Source of the DNA: Burhinus oedicnemus | Taxonomy: Eukaryota; Chordata; Aves; Charadriiformes; Burhinidae | Direction: 5' to 3' | Assembly: GCA_008921705.1 (NCBI GenBank) | Contig: VFFE01006875.1 | Span: 471,446-535,445 of the forward strand | Length of the DNA: 64,000 nt | In this document: one piece after another, positions 24,786 through 37,500 of the stretch | How the letters are laid out: every line of letters begins with the position of its first letter | Position numbering within the stretch: position 1 is the first letter of the stretch | Notes under the pieces: generated by a model | What the model saw: the letters and a program-made list of their open reading frames with translations, nothing else | Databases searched by the model: none | Told to the model about the DNA's origin: nothing | Program-made: the position numbers and the translations under genes

Positions 24786-26711
24786 AGCATTTTCCAATTA
24801 AAGTTACAGTGAGAGCTTTGGAAGACCCATCCTGACACAGAAGGGCTCACTTCCCAGCTCGTTAGGAACTAAACCTCCTCTTGCCCTGTAAAGAGGGGTC
24901 TTGCCAGGGATTTATCCGGCCAACCTGCAGCTTAAGCAGACTGCCCGTGCACTACTTGGTACACAGCTGCATCTCTGTATTTCAGCAAGATTTTACACTA
25001 ATCACAGAAGAAAAGAGAAATCAGGCAGTCTTCACCTGTATCCTGCCCCAGTTCTCCGTGTGCACCACAGTTTTGTCAAAACTGAGTTAGTTTTGCATTA
25101 GACAGTGTTGTTTTCCCCTCCAAGGTGAGGAGCACTTTGAGAACTGAACCCTAAGTTTGCAACAGGGCAGAAATAAAATGCAAAACAAAACAGAATCCTT
25201 CTTTATTTTCTGCTGATTAGATGCAAGTAAAAGTAACACATCCCAGCCTTCCTGAACTAAGTGCCAACCTTTACAGTCACAAGACAACAGAACCATCCCC
25301 AAATTCCAAGCCCCTGATTCAGCAGCTGATATGCTATATCCCAGCCATAACGGATCTCAGAACCTGGAATTTGTGAGCCGTGTGCCTTGTCCTCCAAGTG
25401 CACAGAAGCAGGAGACTAAGTGTGCTCTTTCTGGGGCCAAATGCAATTGGATTCCAAGGCAAAGCACCAAGCCCTGTCTGAAAGAAACAGATTACGTCGG
25501 ACAGACCATCTGGAGGAAAGCACAAGGAAGGACTGGCAATCACTTTACCCAATTTCTGAACGAGAAAACAGACTGTGTCTAAACCTCACGTCACTGATTT
25601 GTAATGAAATGGTGCAATCCCCTCTCTCTCCTTTTATTCAGCATAGATAGGTAAATACACCAACCACCAGTTTTACTACTTCCCTCTCATGCTGGCATGC
25701 CAAACATTTCTTTTCCAATCAGCTTCCTAGCACTGCAGCACAACAGCTGGAGGAAAAAGTCCACAGGCATCCTCAAAGCCAAATGGAGACACAAACGATA
25801 CCCAACCAGAATAATATAAGAGCAATCCCTTAATTTGTTGTTTGCTGACCCCTCTGTCCAGGCCTCCTAAGCACCAATGCCCTAGAATGACGAGTAAAAC
25901 AGGAAATACTACAACTGCATTTATCTAACAGAGAAATGAACACACACGCACACATAAATTATCTGCTGCATGCAGCTTTCTGCAAAAGCATTTAATGGGC
26001 ATTCATTTATTTGATCTCATAACACATTTAACGTCAGCAAAAACATTTGACCTTTTAGAAGTGGACAAAGAAAATACTCAAGTGAGATGCTATCAGAGCA
26101 CAGATTAAGATTAATTGCAATTCCTGTTCTCAGTACTGTGCTGAGAAGGCAAACCAAATGATCTCTTTGCTTAAGGCAGGGGCGAGAATAAATATTTGTG
26201 AGCTAAGATCTTGGTGGGAAACCTAGGTAAGAAACTGCCTTGAAAAAACCTTCAGATAAACTCATATATGGTAGCCATACTTTACAAAGGCACTACCTTC
26301 GTACAGCATTCAGCCTGATAGTCACATCTCTTGCATGTGCTATCTACCAAGAGCTCTGTCCCCGTCATAGTAAGGGAGAGGAGGGAAAAACAATAGGAAA
26401 TGCATTCTTACATCCTATGAGCACAGCTAGTACCTTCTAAGGACCCACTTCTGTCTTGAATATCATCTCAAAACATTAAATAGGATCCATGGCCCTCCAC
26501 AATGCAAAACCCAACGTCCTGTATTTTTTTCTGTCCTAGTAGGAAACATATTTGAGTTAAAATACCTTTAACAGCTAACATTGCATTCACTCTACTGCAG
26601 AACAAAGGCACAGGGATGATTTTAGGCTGTGCCTCTGGTTTTTCAAAGTGACGAGGTAATGTTCATCAGCCTCACTGACAGTGGGCATCAGTGGAGTCAC
26701 TCCATTCACTT

Positions 26712-26712
<1 letters not shown>

Positions 26713-26752
<40 letters not shown>
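26713..26752. repeat. A40 homopolymer
   Basis: Forty consecutive A. No recognisable retroelement body was seen directly 5' of it, so it is listed as low complexity rather than a retroposon tail. Confidence 0.95.
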
Positions 26753-26753
<1 letters not shown>

Positions 26754-28544
26754 CCTTGATTACTTTATCATCGTGCCCAATACTGTTAGAGAGATGAGTA
26801 TCTGTCACCAGCAACATAAGTCAGTATTTTTCTTTTATCAGTCTTCAAGAGAAATTTATCTCCGAAATAGACACCCTTAAGTCGATGGAACAGAAATCTG
26901 TGCATATTAATTAGTTCACAAGAAGTCAGAAAACTGGTTTAGACAAAAGGAAAAAATTATAGGGGGAAAAAGCTTATCAATATTGTTTATTGTCGTTATC
27001 GGTGAGAGAATCAGCTGAATGTCCTGCCTGCACACACTGTGTACGTTAGGGCTGCCCTACTTAATCCTGCTAAGTTTTAAGCAGATGCCACCCCCACGAA
27101 GGAAAAAACATGCCACACATTTTGCCATTCAAACAACTTTTTGGCTCAGTGTATCAACCTCCACCTGCCCAGCAGCCACTTTTCACATGAAGCTGTTAGC
27201 AATTCAGGAAACACAGAAAAGGAGAAATGCTAAGTCTGTGCCAAGCACTTGCTAGACAAGGCTAGTGCTTGTAATAGTCCATATGCCACAAAGGCAGAAA
27301 ACAAAAACCATCTCACACAAAGCTAATTTTGCATAAAACCCATGTGCAATGCAGCTCAGATGCAAATGTTCCTGTTCATTCCAGCAGGACAAACAACAGG
27401 TTTGCTGGGTCTGACGGTTTGTTTTATGGATTATTTGATTTTTAAGATAAGAAATTGCAGTCCGTTAAATAGTTATTAGAACACAGCAAATGCTACGGAG
27501 AGCTGCCTGTAGTAGCTTTGAAAAAAATCCATCTCTTTGGAAACCCAGCCTTTCTTCTTTGGTGTCTCTTCTCATCAATACAGAAAGAGCTGGAGATGTA
27601 CTTATGTTGAGCACAATGAAAGCACAAGAGGAATCAGTTTTGGAGAGTTCTCAGTGTCTACAAGGTCACAAACTGTAGCAGCATGCGTTGCTCCACGGTC
27701 TTAGCACGATTTTTAAGAAAATGCTTCAGGTAAGCACACTTACTTACCAGGGTTTTCTTGACATGGAAACTGCCTGAACATTGCTTAATGCATTGCAGTT
27801 TGAAGGAGGAATGCTAGTCTCTAAGGTGAGATATGCTGAAATTGGAGTCTGAGTTTAATGCCCAGTTTTGCTGGTCTTCCGCATGAAATAAAAGTTAGTG
27901 TCAGAATTTCAGGTGCCAAACCCTCAGAAACACTTGGCACAGCTAAGGAGGTTTCATATTCTGATGATGTAGTTCCGCAACAAAAGATCCTGGTTTGGGC
28001 CAGATCCTCAGTACTACACAGGACTGCAACAGCTTTGGAAAAGATGAAGCCAGAACATCTGAAGGTAGGAGGGTAGGATGTACATTGTGAAAGGCTCTGA
28101 AAGAAAGGATGACCATTCTGAATTTAAACACGGAACACAAGGGAAAGTGAAGAAAGGAGTTTAAATAGCATATGGATGTAGACAATGTACCTTTACTCCT
28201 TCAGTATCAAGTTTCTGAAATGCACCAATTTGAAATACTTGATGACACTGCATGCAGCTCAGCAGTACAATCATCAAAAGTCATCACTGACACATGAACC
28301 GTAAGTGTCCTTCTTAGGACACTTCTCAGGAAGCCTGAGCTCCTTTAGATCATTCTCCAAACCTTGTAAGCCCTTGGAGACAGGAAAATAGCAAGAGAAA
28401 TGGTGGTAGATGGCCAGCAGGAATCCTCTGCATTTACTTTTATCAGATACATGGACACAACTGCAATACAAGTAATAGCATGGGAGCAGGTTTCTCACTT
28501 AGACCCCCTTCAACTTGAAGTGTATTTAACCCCCTTTATTCCTC

Positions 28545-28640
28545 TGGATGTCTCCTAGCAAGCCACTTCATTTCTGCGGGCCCTAGTTCTCTCTTCTGCA
28601 CACTGGAGACAGCATCCTTCATTGCTGGGAAGCACTTTAT
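28545..28640 (+). mobile_element. MIR/CORE-SINE remnant
   Basis: AAGCCACTTCATTTCTGCGG, GCCCTAGTTCTCTCTTCTGC and ACTGGAGACAG follow the MIR order (AAGTCACTTAACCTCTCTGT, GCCTCAGTTTCCTCATCTG, AAATGGGG). Ends just before a GGAT microsatellite. Confidence 0.55.
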
Positions 28641-28660
28641 GATTCTGGCAAAAAGGATCT

Positions 28661-28685
28661 GGATGGATGGATGGATGGATGGATG
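28661..28685. repeat. (GGAT)6 microsatellite
   Basis: Six perfect GGAT units plus one G. Confidence 0.97.
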
Positions 28686-31600
28686 CAAAAAGGCGATACA
28701 GGTGGCAAATAGTACAGCAGACAATTGCCAGGTAACCACTAGAGGGCACCAAAAAGAGATTCAGCAAGAAGCAATTAAAGACTATCTGGCCATAGTGAAT
28801 AAGGGACAGGCACGATGCCAACCATGCTGCACCTGCCGTGCTCCACATACCATAGCCAGCCCGTCAGGAGAAACATCTGAGTTATTATTTTGCTGAATAG
28901 CTATCAATACTAAAACTGTCAAAACTGTCATTGCAATTATATTAACCACATTTTAAAGGGGGGGTGGGGGTGTTGTTCTTTTTTTAAAACACAGGCAATA
29001 TGTCAGTCTATGGTCTATCACAACTCTTCTCACCAAAAATAGACCCAGCACCCCTAGAACAACCTCTCTGGTCCCCCTCTGACAGAAAGGCTTTCTATGA
29101 AGGGGATGTGGAAAGTACATAAAAATGAGTTGAAACTTAAAAGGAACAAACACCAAATCTTTAAAACTCACTTTGGGTTGGAATATTTTTTAAGTCTGTC
29201 TTGCTTTGTCACTGTATACACTATTAATCCATAACTTACTAAAACTGAAGTAATTTTTGAAAATATTTTTTTAAATTTTTCTTTACTTAGTTGATTTAGC
29301 TTCTGTCAACTTGGAGATTATTAAATCAATGTTAAAAGTTTCATTTGTGTGTGGTGTGTTTTGTTTTGTTTTGGTTTTTTTCTTAAATAGGCAACACCCA
29401 CATCAGTGCATTTTCAGGTTCTCAAGTGCAACTGTGTGGTGAGTAGCAAGTCCAGAGGACTCCTGCGTTCAAAGCAAAAGCTTTCTCGTATTGACTTACG
29501 GTGCACAACTGAGTGGAAAGCAAAGGAACAGGCTCAAGTAACTCAATGAAGACAGTGCACAGATGATTCTTTCCTGGCTGCAGGCTACAGAGACTAGATG
29601 ACCATGAAAACTCTGACTTTATTTACAGATCTAAGGCTGGACTCGGACCACTCGGTGTCAGAACTGCTAACTCACCTCTCCCCGCAGTTCAGAACAAAGC
29701 ACACTGCTCAGGACAATCCACTCAGATACACCACAGACACCACTGGGAAGCAGAGAAGGGAAATAATCCTGTAAATTTTAATCAAATTCTTCCCATTACA
29801 TTTTCACCTCGAAAGACACATGACAGCTCGGATAGACAGCACCTCACAGGGCTGACTTCAAAATTTGTTACCTTTTCTGGGCCTGTCTCCAAAACCACAT
29901 GAACATGGAACTGCAAGATTCAGCCTCTACCAAGGAATGACTGACACCTCTGGCTGAATGCTCTTCCCACTCTCCTACGAGTTGCCTGGCAGCAGTATCT
30001 TTGCAATGCAGAAGAGCCTGCGCTGCTGATAAGAAGCAGCATGGCAAGCACGATAGCTGCAAACTGCCCACCTTTGCTTTGCAGGTACACTCCATCACAG
30101 CCGAATTCAATAACCAGAATGGAATGGAATGGAATTAGAATGGAAGCCAGCATGTGTTACCAAATGCAGGAGGAAACATACAGGCAGAAAAGCATCACAG
30201 TTGGCCAGGACAAATTTGAAACAAGCCAGTGCTTCCTTTCGCTCCTACCAGCAAATCCCACTTGTGCCACAAATAAACAAAACTGCAAGCTGAACTAATT
30301 TAAAACACAAATGACTCCATTTCCTCCTTTACATTTTGCAAAAACTCATGCCAGCATCCCCTGCAATGGGATAACATTCATATGAATTGGCCAAGTGGAT
30401 ATGATGCACTAAAGTGAGATAACAGCAATGGCTCAAACACACTGTAAGATGTAGCTCTTCAATTCATACCCATCTTTCTACCTAAAAATCCTACATGTTC
30501 AACCTGATGGTCACAACACATGGAGTCACAGGTCAAGGACATCACACTTTGCCAATATTATGCATATACACCACTCCACAAAATAAAAGACCCTCACCTT
30601 GCTATTCTAGTACCAACTTGAACTAAAGACATCAAGGAAAAGCTCTTCCCATCCAACTGACCATTTACTGACAAAACAGAAACATTCTTCATCTTCCCAA
30701 CTTCTCTTTCTCATTTGTTTTAATTGTAGAACAGTCTAACTATCCAAATCTGCCATATCATTACATTTTTTTGGTGCTCCTTACATTGCTCTACTATCTT
30801 CCTTTTTGGCAAATGTAGGTATGACGAGAATTCAATTAATTTGGTCTGCTGGACTGATCATCTGTCTCCCTGGTAAAGGTGCGGTACTGACAGGGAACAT
30901 GGTGAGAACATTTATCCATTGCAAGTATCCTTCCAGTATCCTGAAAGTGATTTGCAGTTGAAAGAAAGATCTGCCGCAGCTGCCTGTCATGACTTACTAT
31001 TTGCAAGCTCCCCTTGTCAAATCCTGTAAGTTTTCATCTGCTCAGAGGGTTTTTCCCAGCAGCATCTTTCAACTGCTTGCACTGCCCAGAAGCACATCTG
31101 TCACGGGACAGACTGACTTTATTTTCTACTTTGGTACCTCTGTCTCTTTTTTCGAGTAAGGCTAAGGATAAAATATTGAAATCTGACCAATCTCTGCCAG
31201 TAACACTTTTTATGCAACAGTTACTATGTATTAATGAGGTACATACTTTCTGTGCCAGTGCAGTCATCATCCTTCTAGCTTTCATTTCCACTGATGGCAC
31301 AGCAACCCATATGTCAAGGGGGCAAAGTCAGTTGAAGATTTGTAGCTTGAGTCTTCACATGACAGATACTTTATAACTAAATCTAGTTTAAGACGGTCAA
31401 GTCAGCTGTTACCTTGCCAGTTTCTGTCATTAGTTCCTCCTGGATATCCTCACTAGCCTGCATGTTACTGCCAAGGTATGTGAGCTGACTCACCTCTTAC
31501 AGTTCTTGCCTACTGACGCATGATTGAGCTGGGAGTTCCTGGGTTTCTCATTAGATTCCCCCCTCCCCCCCCCCATTTAATTATTAACTCCATCTTTTTT

Positions 31601-33633
31601 TGTGATGCTGGACAATCTGTTTTTAATAACATATTGCTCGAGCCATCCTTTAGTAATATTTCATCAATGAAACTTCAATCTTCCAGAGCCCTGTGGCTGA
31701 GCCATGCAATGCCTAGGTCATACCATGCTACATTTTTGTTCTCATAATGAAGTAACTGCCAATGTGAAACGGGAGAAGTGAGAGCGCAGCTTTGACACCA
31801 CTCTGTCTTCCCTCTCAGAGGATCAAAAAGTTCTCTGAAGGACAGATTCAAAGCATCCTCTGATTCTGAAAGTTTTAATAGCCTTTGCTTGACCTCGGGA
31901 GTTTAGGTGTGTACAAGTCACAACTGCAGTAAAAAAAGAGTCAAAAAGCTGCATACTTTCCTGAGTCAGCAAAACATCCCACCTTTTAACATGCTACACC
32001 AACACTTGAACAGGTGTAAAAGAAACGATCTCTATACAGATGTGTAAGCCTGTCCGAAAAGACCGGAAGGTCTTAAGGGTTGCATTCCCATAACTTCCAA
32101 TGACTCACATTGCCTGGCACTACCATTTGTTAAAGCAAGAGTGAAGCAGGGATAATAGCTATTTACTAAAAACAGGGGAGTGTGATTAGCTTTAATTAGC
32201 ATTGTCAAATGACTTGAGATTGTCAGGTACAAGATGTGGGAGAACTAAGTCTCATTAATTATGTTATTTCCTGCAGCCTTAAGTGGCTTGGCCAGTCCAG
32301 TGACACTTCCGGAGACAAAGCTGCTCCCGACATCCGATACATCCCATATCAGCGGGGGAAAAACACTCTCAGACAAGCCTGGCAGATGTGGCTATCAAGT
32401 AGAGGGTCACAAAGCCAGAACACAAGAATAATCAGCTTATTATGTACTACAAGACAACTACCTGCCCTGACAAACGAGGAACAAAGAAGCAAGTAAGACA
32501 TGGCAGAAAACAGACTCAGAGAGAGAACCGACTGCCAAACTGCAGGATGAAGAGCCAGGACTGATGGGGGCAACAGGGAGTGTGATTCAGGCCCAGGACC
32601 CAGCACTCCTGAGCAGCAGCCCACCCAGAAAACTCTTCCCCAAAAGAAAACAAACTATAAAAAGCCTTTGTTTTGGGAAAAAGAGATCCAGATCCCCAAT
32701 CGGCATCACATCACCAACAGACATGCTGATTTACCAGCTAAAGATCATTCTAAAGAACTGAAAAATCCTTCAATCAGAATAGTCCTATGGACTCATCTTG
32801 GCTTCTGAAAGGAAAAGGAAACTTATCCTTAGCCTTTAGTTACTGTGATTAGATCTAGAAGACAAGACCTCTGAATTAACAAAGCATAGAAAAGAGGGAA
32901 CATCCTGAAGGACCAACTTACAGGTCACTATCAAGGAGGGGAAAAAGAGGAAGCTGTATATTTTGCTATGGTTTCAAAGTGATAACTACACTCTGCTATG
33001 CCATTCTGCCTTGAACATCACTGATCAGCTTCCAAGCAGTTAAGAGAACTGAACTCTCAACTTCCCCATTCCAGATTGCACTTTGTGATCCCTCTTGAAG
33101 CCCACTGCTCTAGCACTTCATAGTTGACCTCTAATGAAGGCTCTGCTTAAGTTCACGCAAACAAAGGTTTGCCAGTTAATGACCGAAGCCCAATGAAAGC
33201 CTAGATTTCTTGGCGTGTCTTCAAGAGGCTTCCATGCACATGGTCAAAGGCAAGGCCGTGATGCAAGAACAACAAATAAATGCTTTTTACTTCTCTGCAA
33301 TCCTTGCAATGCTTGTGTAGTACCACGCTAGATCAAGGAGCTCCCACTTTCTAAACTGCTAGCCAGGACCTACACCAGAGTGACCAGTTCTTTAATTAAA
33401 TTCTCTCTCAGCAACAGGTATTCAATCCATGAGTCAAGGAGCCTTTGAGGGAATGTGGATTTACAGGTAGTGATGCTGGCTTCCTCAGTACTACCCTGAA
33501 TCAACTAGCCACACCAAACAGCAAAGAAAAGAAATCACTTATTCAAAATCTGTGGATCCAGAGGACACAAGGGACCAATACAGTTTTGCCAGTTATTCCA
33601 ATCCCGGTACCACGAGACACCTGCAAAGAAAGC

Positions 33634-33664
<31 letters not shown>

Positions 33665-33665
33665 A
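33634..33665. repeat. T24 then A8 run at the left gap edge
   Basis: Twenty-four T followed directly by eight A, five bases before the N gap. Likely part of why assembly stopped here. Confidence 0.9.
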
Positions 33666-33670
33666 GAAGC

Positions 33671-34566
33671 NNNNNNNNNNNNNNNNNNNNNNNNNNNNNN
33701 NNNNNNNNNNNNNNNNNNNNNNNNNNNNNNNNNNNNNNNNNNNNNNNNNNNNNNNNNNNNNNNNNNNNNNNNNNNNNNNNNNNNNNNNNNNNNNNNNNNN
33801 NNNNNNNNNNNNNNNNNNNNNNNNNNNNNNNNNNNNNNNNNNNNNNNNNNNNNNNNNNNNNNNNNNNNNNNNNNNNNNNNNNNNNNNNNNNNNNNNNNNN
33901 NNNNNNNNNNNNNNNNNNNNNNNNNNNNNNNNNNNNNNNNNNNNNNNNNNNNNNNNNNNNNNNNNNNNNNNNNNNNNNNNNNNNNNNNNNNNNNNNNNNN
34001 NNNNNNNNNNNNNNNNNNNNNNNNNNNNNNNNNNNNNNNNNNNNNNNNNNNNNNNNNNNNNNNNNNNNNNNNNNNNNNNNNNNNNNNNNNNNNNNNNNNN
34101 NNNNNNNNNNNNNNNNNNNNNNNNNNNNNNNNNNNNNNNNNNNNNNNNNNNNNNNNNNNNNNNNNNNNNNNNNNNNNNNNNNNNNNNNNNNNNNNNNNNN
34201 NNNNNNNNNNNNNNNNNNNNNNNNNNNNNNNNNNNNNNNNNNNNNNNNNNNNNNNNNNNNNNNNNNNNNNNNNNNNNNNNNNNNNNNNNNNNNNNNNNNN
34301 NNNNNNNNNNNNNNNNNNNNNNNNNNNNNNNNNNNNNNNNNNNNNNNNNNNNNNNNNNNNNNNNNNNNNNNNNNNNNNNNNNNNNNNNNNNNNNNNNNNN
34401 NNNNNNNNNNNNNNNNNNNNNNNNNNNNNNNNNNNNNNNNNNNNNNNNNNNNNNNNNNNNNNNNNNNNNNNNNNNNNNNNNNNNNNNNNNNNNNNNNNNN
34501 NNNNNNNNNNNNNNNNNNNNNNNNNNNNNNNNNNNNNNNNNNNNNNNNNNNNNNNNNNNNNNNNNN
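33671..34566. other. Assembly gap, 896 N
   Basis: Run of N flanked on the left by T24/A8 and on the right by T22 (34567-34588). The content is unknown. The right flank (about 34600-34740) carries roughly nine CpG in 130 bp within otherwise CpG-poor DNA, so a GC-rich island may be missing. Confidence 0.99.
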
Positions 34567-37500
34567 TTTTTTTTTTTTTTTTTTTTTTCTTACCCACTTT
34601 CAGCAGGGCATTTCGCACAGCTAGGAAAACAATCCCTTCTCCACGCATTCGCAGGAAATTCCAGGGACAAACCAAGATCGCCGAGATTGCTACCAACACC
34701 AGCGATCTTGCGCATCAACGTCCTAGGAAAGTATATCCTGAAAATACCTGAGAATAGGTGCACCTCAAGCCTTCTTGCTTGGGATAAACAGCGTTAAGTT
34801 CCTCTGAATATCCTGTTTGAGCACCAAGTCTCAGTACTGCAGATTTATGATAGGTTACACAACCTGAAGTGGTCATAGTTGAATATTTTCCATCTTCAAG
34901 AGCAACGTGAATATTCATTAATGCCTCCCAACTCCCTGTTCTGGCTTACTAACCATTTAGACTGTGTAGTAAGTACAAAAAAATACTGTCCAGAGCAATC
35001 TGGGAAATCCTCTCATCAGCCTGCCAAAGTCCTTTAAAAGCCACTAAATACTGTGATGTACAAAAACCCCACTTCACCTCTCTTACCGAATATGAAGCCT
35101 CAAGGCTTTAAAATTACACTTGACCTTAAAACCTAGTATTTAATGTAGCCTAATGGAAATCCCGCAGGAAAGCTGGAAATTTACGTCTAGGACTAGAGGA
35201 AACGTTAACCTGCTTACCATGAGAAAAAGAAAGCCCTTTAAAGCACTTTAAAGAAAGCAAATATCACCCAACACAGGACAATGCAACAGTATACAGAAAC
35301 CTGCTACAAGTTAATTAACCTGTTAATACGGACACAGTCAAAACACAGCTAGTTTGCTGTCCCCAGTTCAGAAGCAGACACCTGTCAACTGTCAAAGGAT
35401 TTTTATAATCCATAGTCCATTGACCTTTCATCAATTATCCACAATCTTTTGCATGTCTCCTACAAAAGCGAGCAGGCAGAAGACGCACTGTGTGGGGGAG
35501 ATAGCTTAGAACAAACGTGTCCTTAGGACGTTACGGAAAGGTATTTCAGGATAATTTAAGGACCACAGAAAGGTAATTTTTTTAATTAAGTCTAAATTAT
35601 CAGATATTTACCATTTCAACAGAGAAAATTATGGTGGTTAACCAAGTGAAAAAAGCAGATAAAGCCCTTTGACAAGGAAGGCTCTCATTTCAATCTCAGG
35701 CCAGTTCCTCTGCTACAATGTCTTACATGCACAGATAACGAAGCATCTTCGCTTTCCCCATTCAGTTCAGATATGATATGCATACATAGACAGGATACGG
35801 TATCCTCCACGTCTGTGAAGAGCTACATTGTGTAATTAAACCGATGAGCCTGATTATAGGTCAGAGGAGATGTCTAGAACCAGGCTACATAAGATGATTT
35901 TGTCAGTATTTTCAAAACCTGACCTGTAATATTATAAATGTGCACACACAATCTTATAATGCTGCCAGAACTGGGCCATCATTAAATTGGATGAACATCA
36001 AACAGTACACTTAAAAAAAGAAGACAAGTCCCCCAACCAAAAAAGCTGACATTTATTTAGGCGTGCATTACTGTGCTTAGGAATTAAGGATCATGATTTC
36101 TAAAAATAAATAATCAGAAAGCAGCTCCAATGCAGACAGCCATTTTTACACTGAAGTGCAAAGGCCGATGCTGTCACACTCGCACAATTACTTTTGAACA
36201 TGGCTATTCAAAACCCCAGCATATGTAATACGTTTCAAAATATTATTAAAATAAGAAGCATTGCTTGGCTCGTTTCTACTTGCTGTTTTCATCCATACAG
36301 AACTACAGACTCCATTTTAAGTTAAAGGTGCTACAGTCCTAGACAAGTGGATGGAATTTGCCAGTTCTTTACATTTAAAGACGCTGATGGCAAAAACGTA
36401 TACAGAGAAATCAGCTCTCCTGGCATCTGCTGTAGTTAAGACACTTGGGATCTTCATCCTTGTTTCTCCCCCTACCATTATTACACAAGACCCATCTACT
36501 TTAAGCTGAGCAACACATAGTAAAATTTCAAGAGTTTGGTACCTAATTTGTACAACTCCCCACCCTTCTCCTCTCTTCAATTTTGATTGTTTGAGTTTTC
36601 AGGTGCACAGACAAGCTGCTTGCTTTGACGCATGTGATGCCTGTTCTGCAGACTGACCTTTGGAAGGAATGAAGAAACAGCACGTACTGCGCTGCTGAAC
36701 CAGCAGAATTCTCTAACCTGTTTTCTTGCATTGCATATGGAGACCACTTCTGATCACGTTTATCTACTATTGTTCCTGTCTTAAAATAAATTATAGAAAA
36801 ATCAAATTGGAATTGACTTCTAGTTTTACTTAAAAGTTCACTTGCACATGGAGAAGGCAGGCTTAAGTCCTCCGCAGGCTTCATTTAGCTGCACATAGTT
36901 GCAGATGCTATGATTACTGTATGAGAAAACCAATGTCATTGCCAAAAATTTCTTAAAAGTTCAGAGTATGTAAGATACTCCCTTTTTTTCAGCAACCCTA
37001 TCCACATAAAAAAACCCACCGTCAAAAGCTCAATATTTACTACACTATAAATATAATACCATAGTCTCAGAAATTGTACTTTTAGGCAAAGAAGTCACAA
37101 TTAATGAGTATTTAGTTTCAGATCTTTTATGAGCAAACATGTTTTAATGTGTCACATTTCAAGAGCATCAATCTTTCTTTACAAGAAAAGAAAAAAAATC
37201 ACTTCATAGATTTGGAGCTAGAGAGGTCGACAAAACTTTCTGCAAATTAAAAGTGCATGAAATACATGCAGCATCCTTCATACATAAAATGCTTTGCAAT
37301 AGGGTTGAGAACACAGTAAGTGTTAAACAATATTTAGAGTTAAAAGTACCTGAAAAGCATCTCTCCTTGGAGAGAGAGAGATTAACTGAACATCCTCCTG
37401 GACAGCTGTGCAAGTTCTCAACAAACGCTTTTCTGTACAAGTGGTTTAAAAAAAAAAAAAAAAAATCACACAGCAAGTTCTGGAATATTCAAAACAACGA

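Larger units (their letters stand above)
22525..33670 (-). other. Presumed YPEL2 intron 1 up to the assembly gap
   Basis: Lies upstream of the ATG exon in the direction of transcription. It contains several MIR-type remnants, an A40 run and a GGAT microsatellite, and no exon or CpG island that I could recognise. That it is intronic depends on the first exon being in or beyond the gap at 33671-34566. Confidence 0.55.

Noticed and set aside
26713..26752. Poly-A as the tail of a processed pseudogene
   Set aside because: No coding-like or mRNA-like body and no target-site duplication seen beside it.
33445..34797. 450-codon open frame spanning the gap
   Set aside because: Open only because N codons were not counted as stops.
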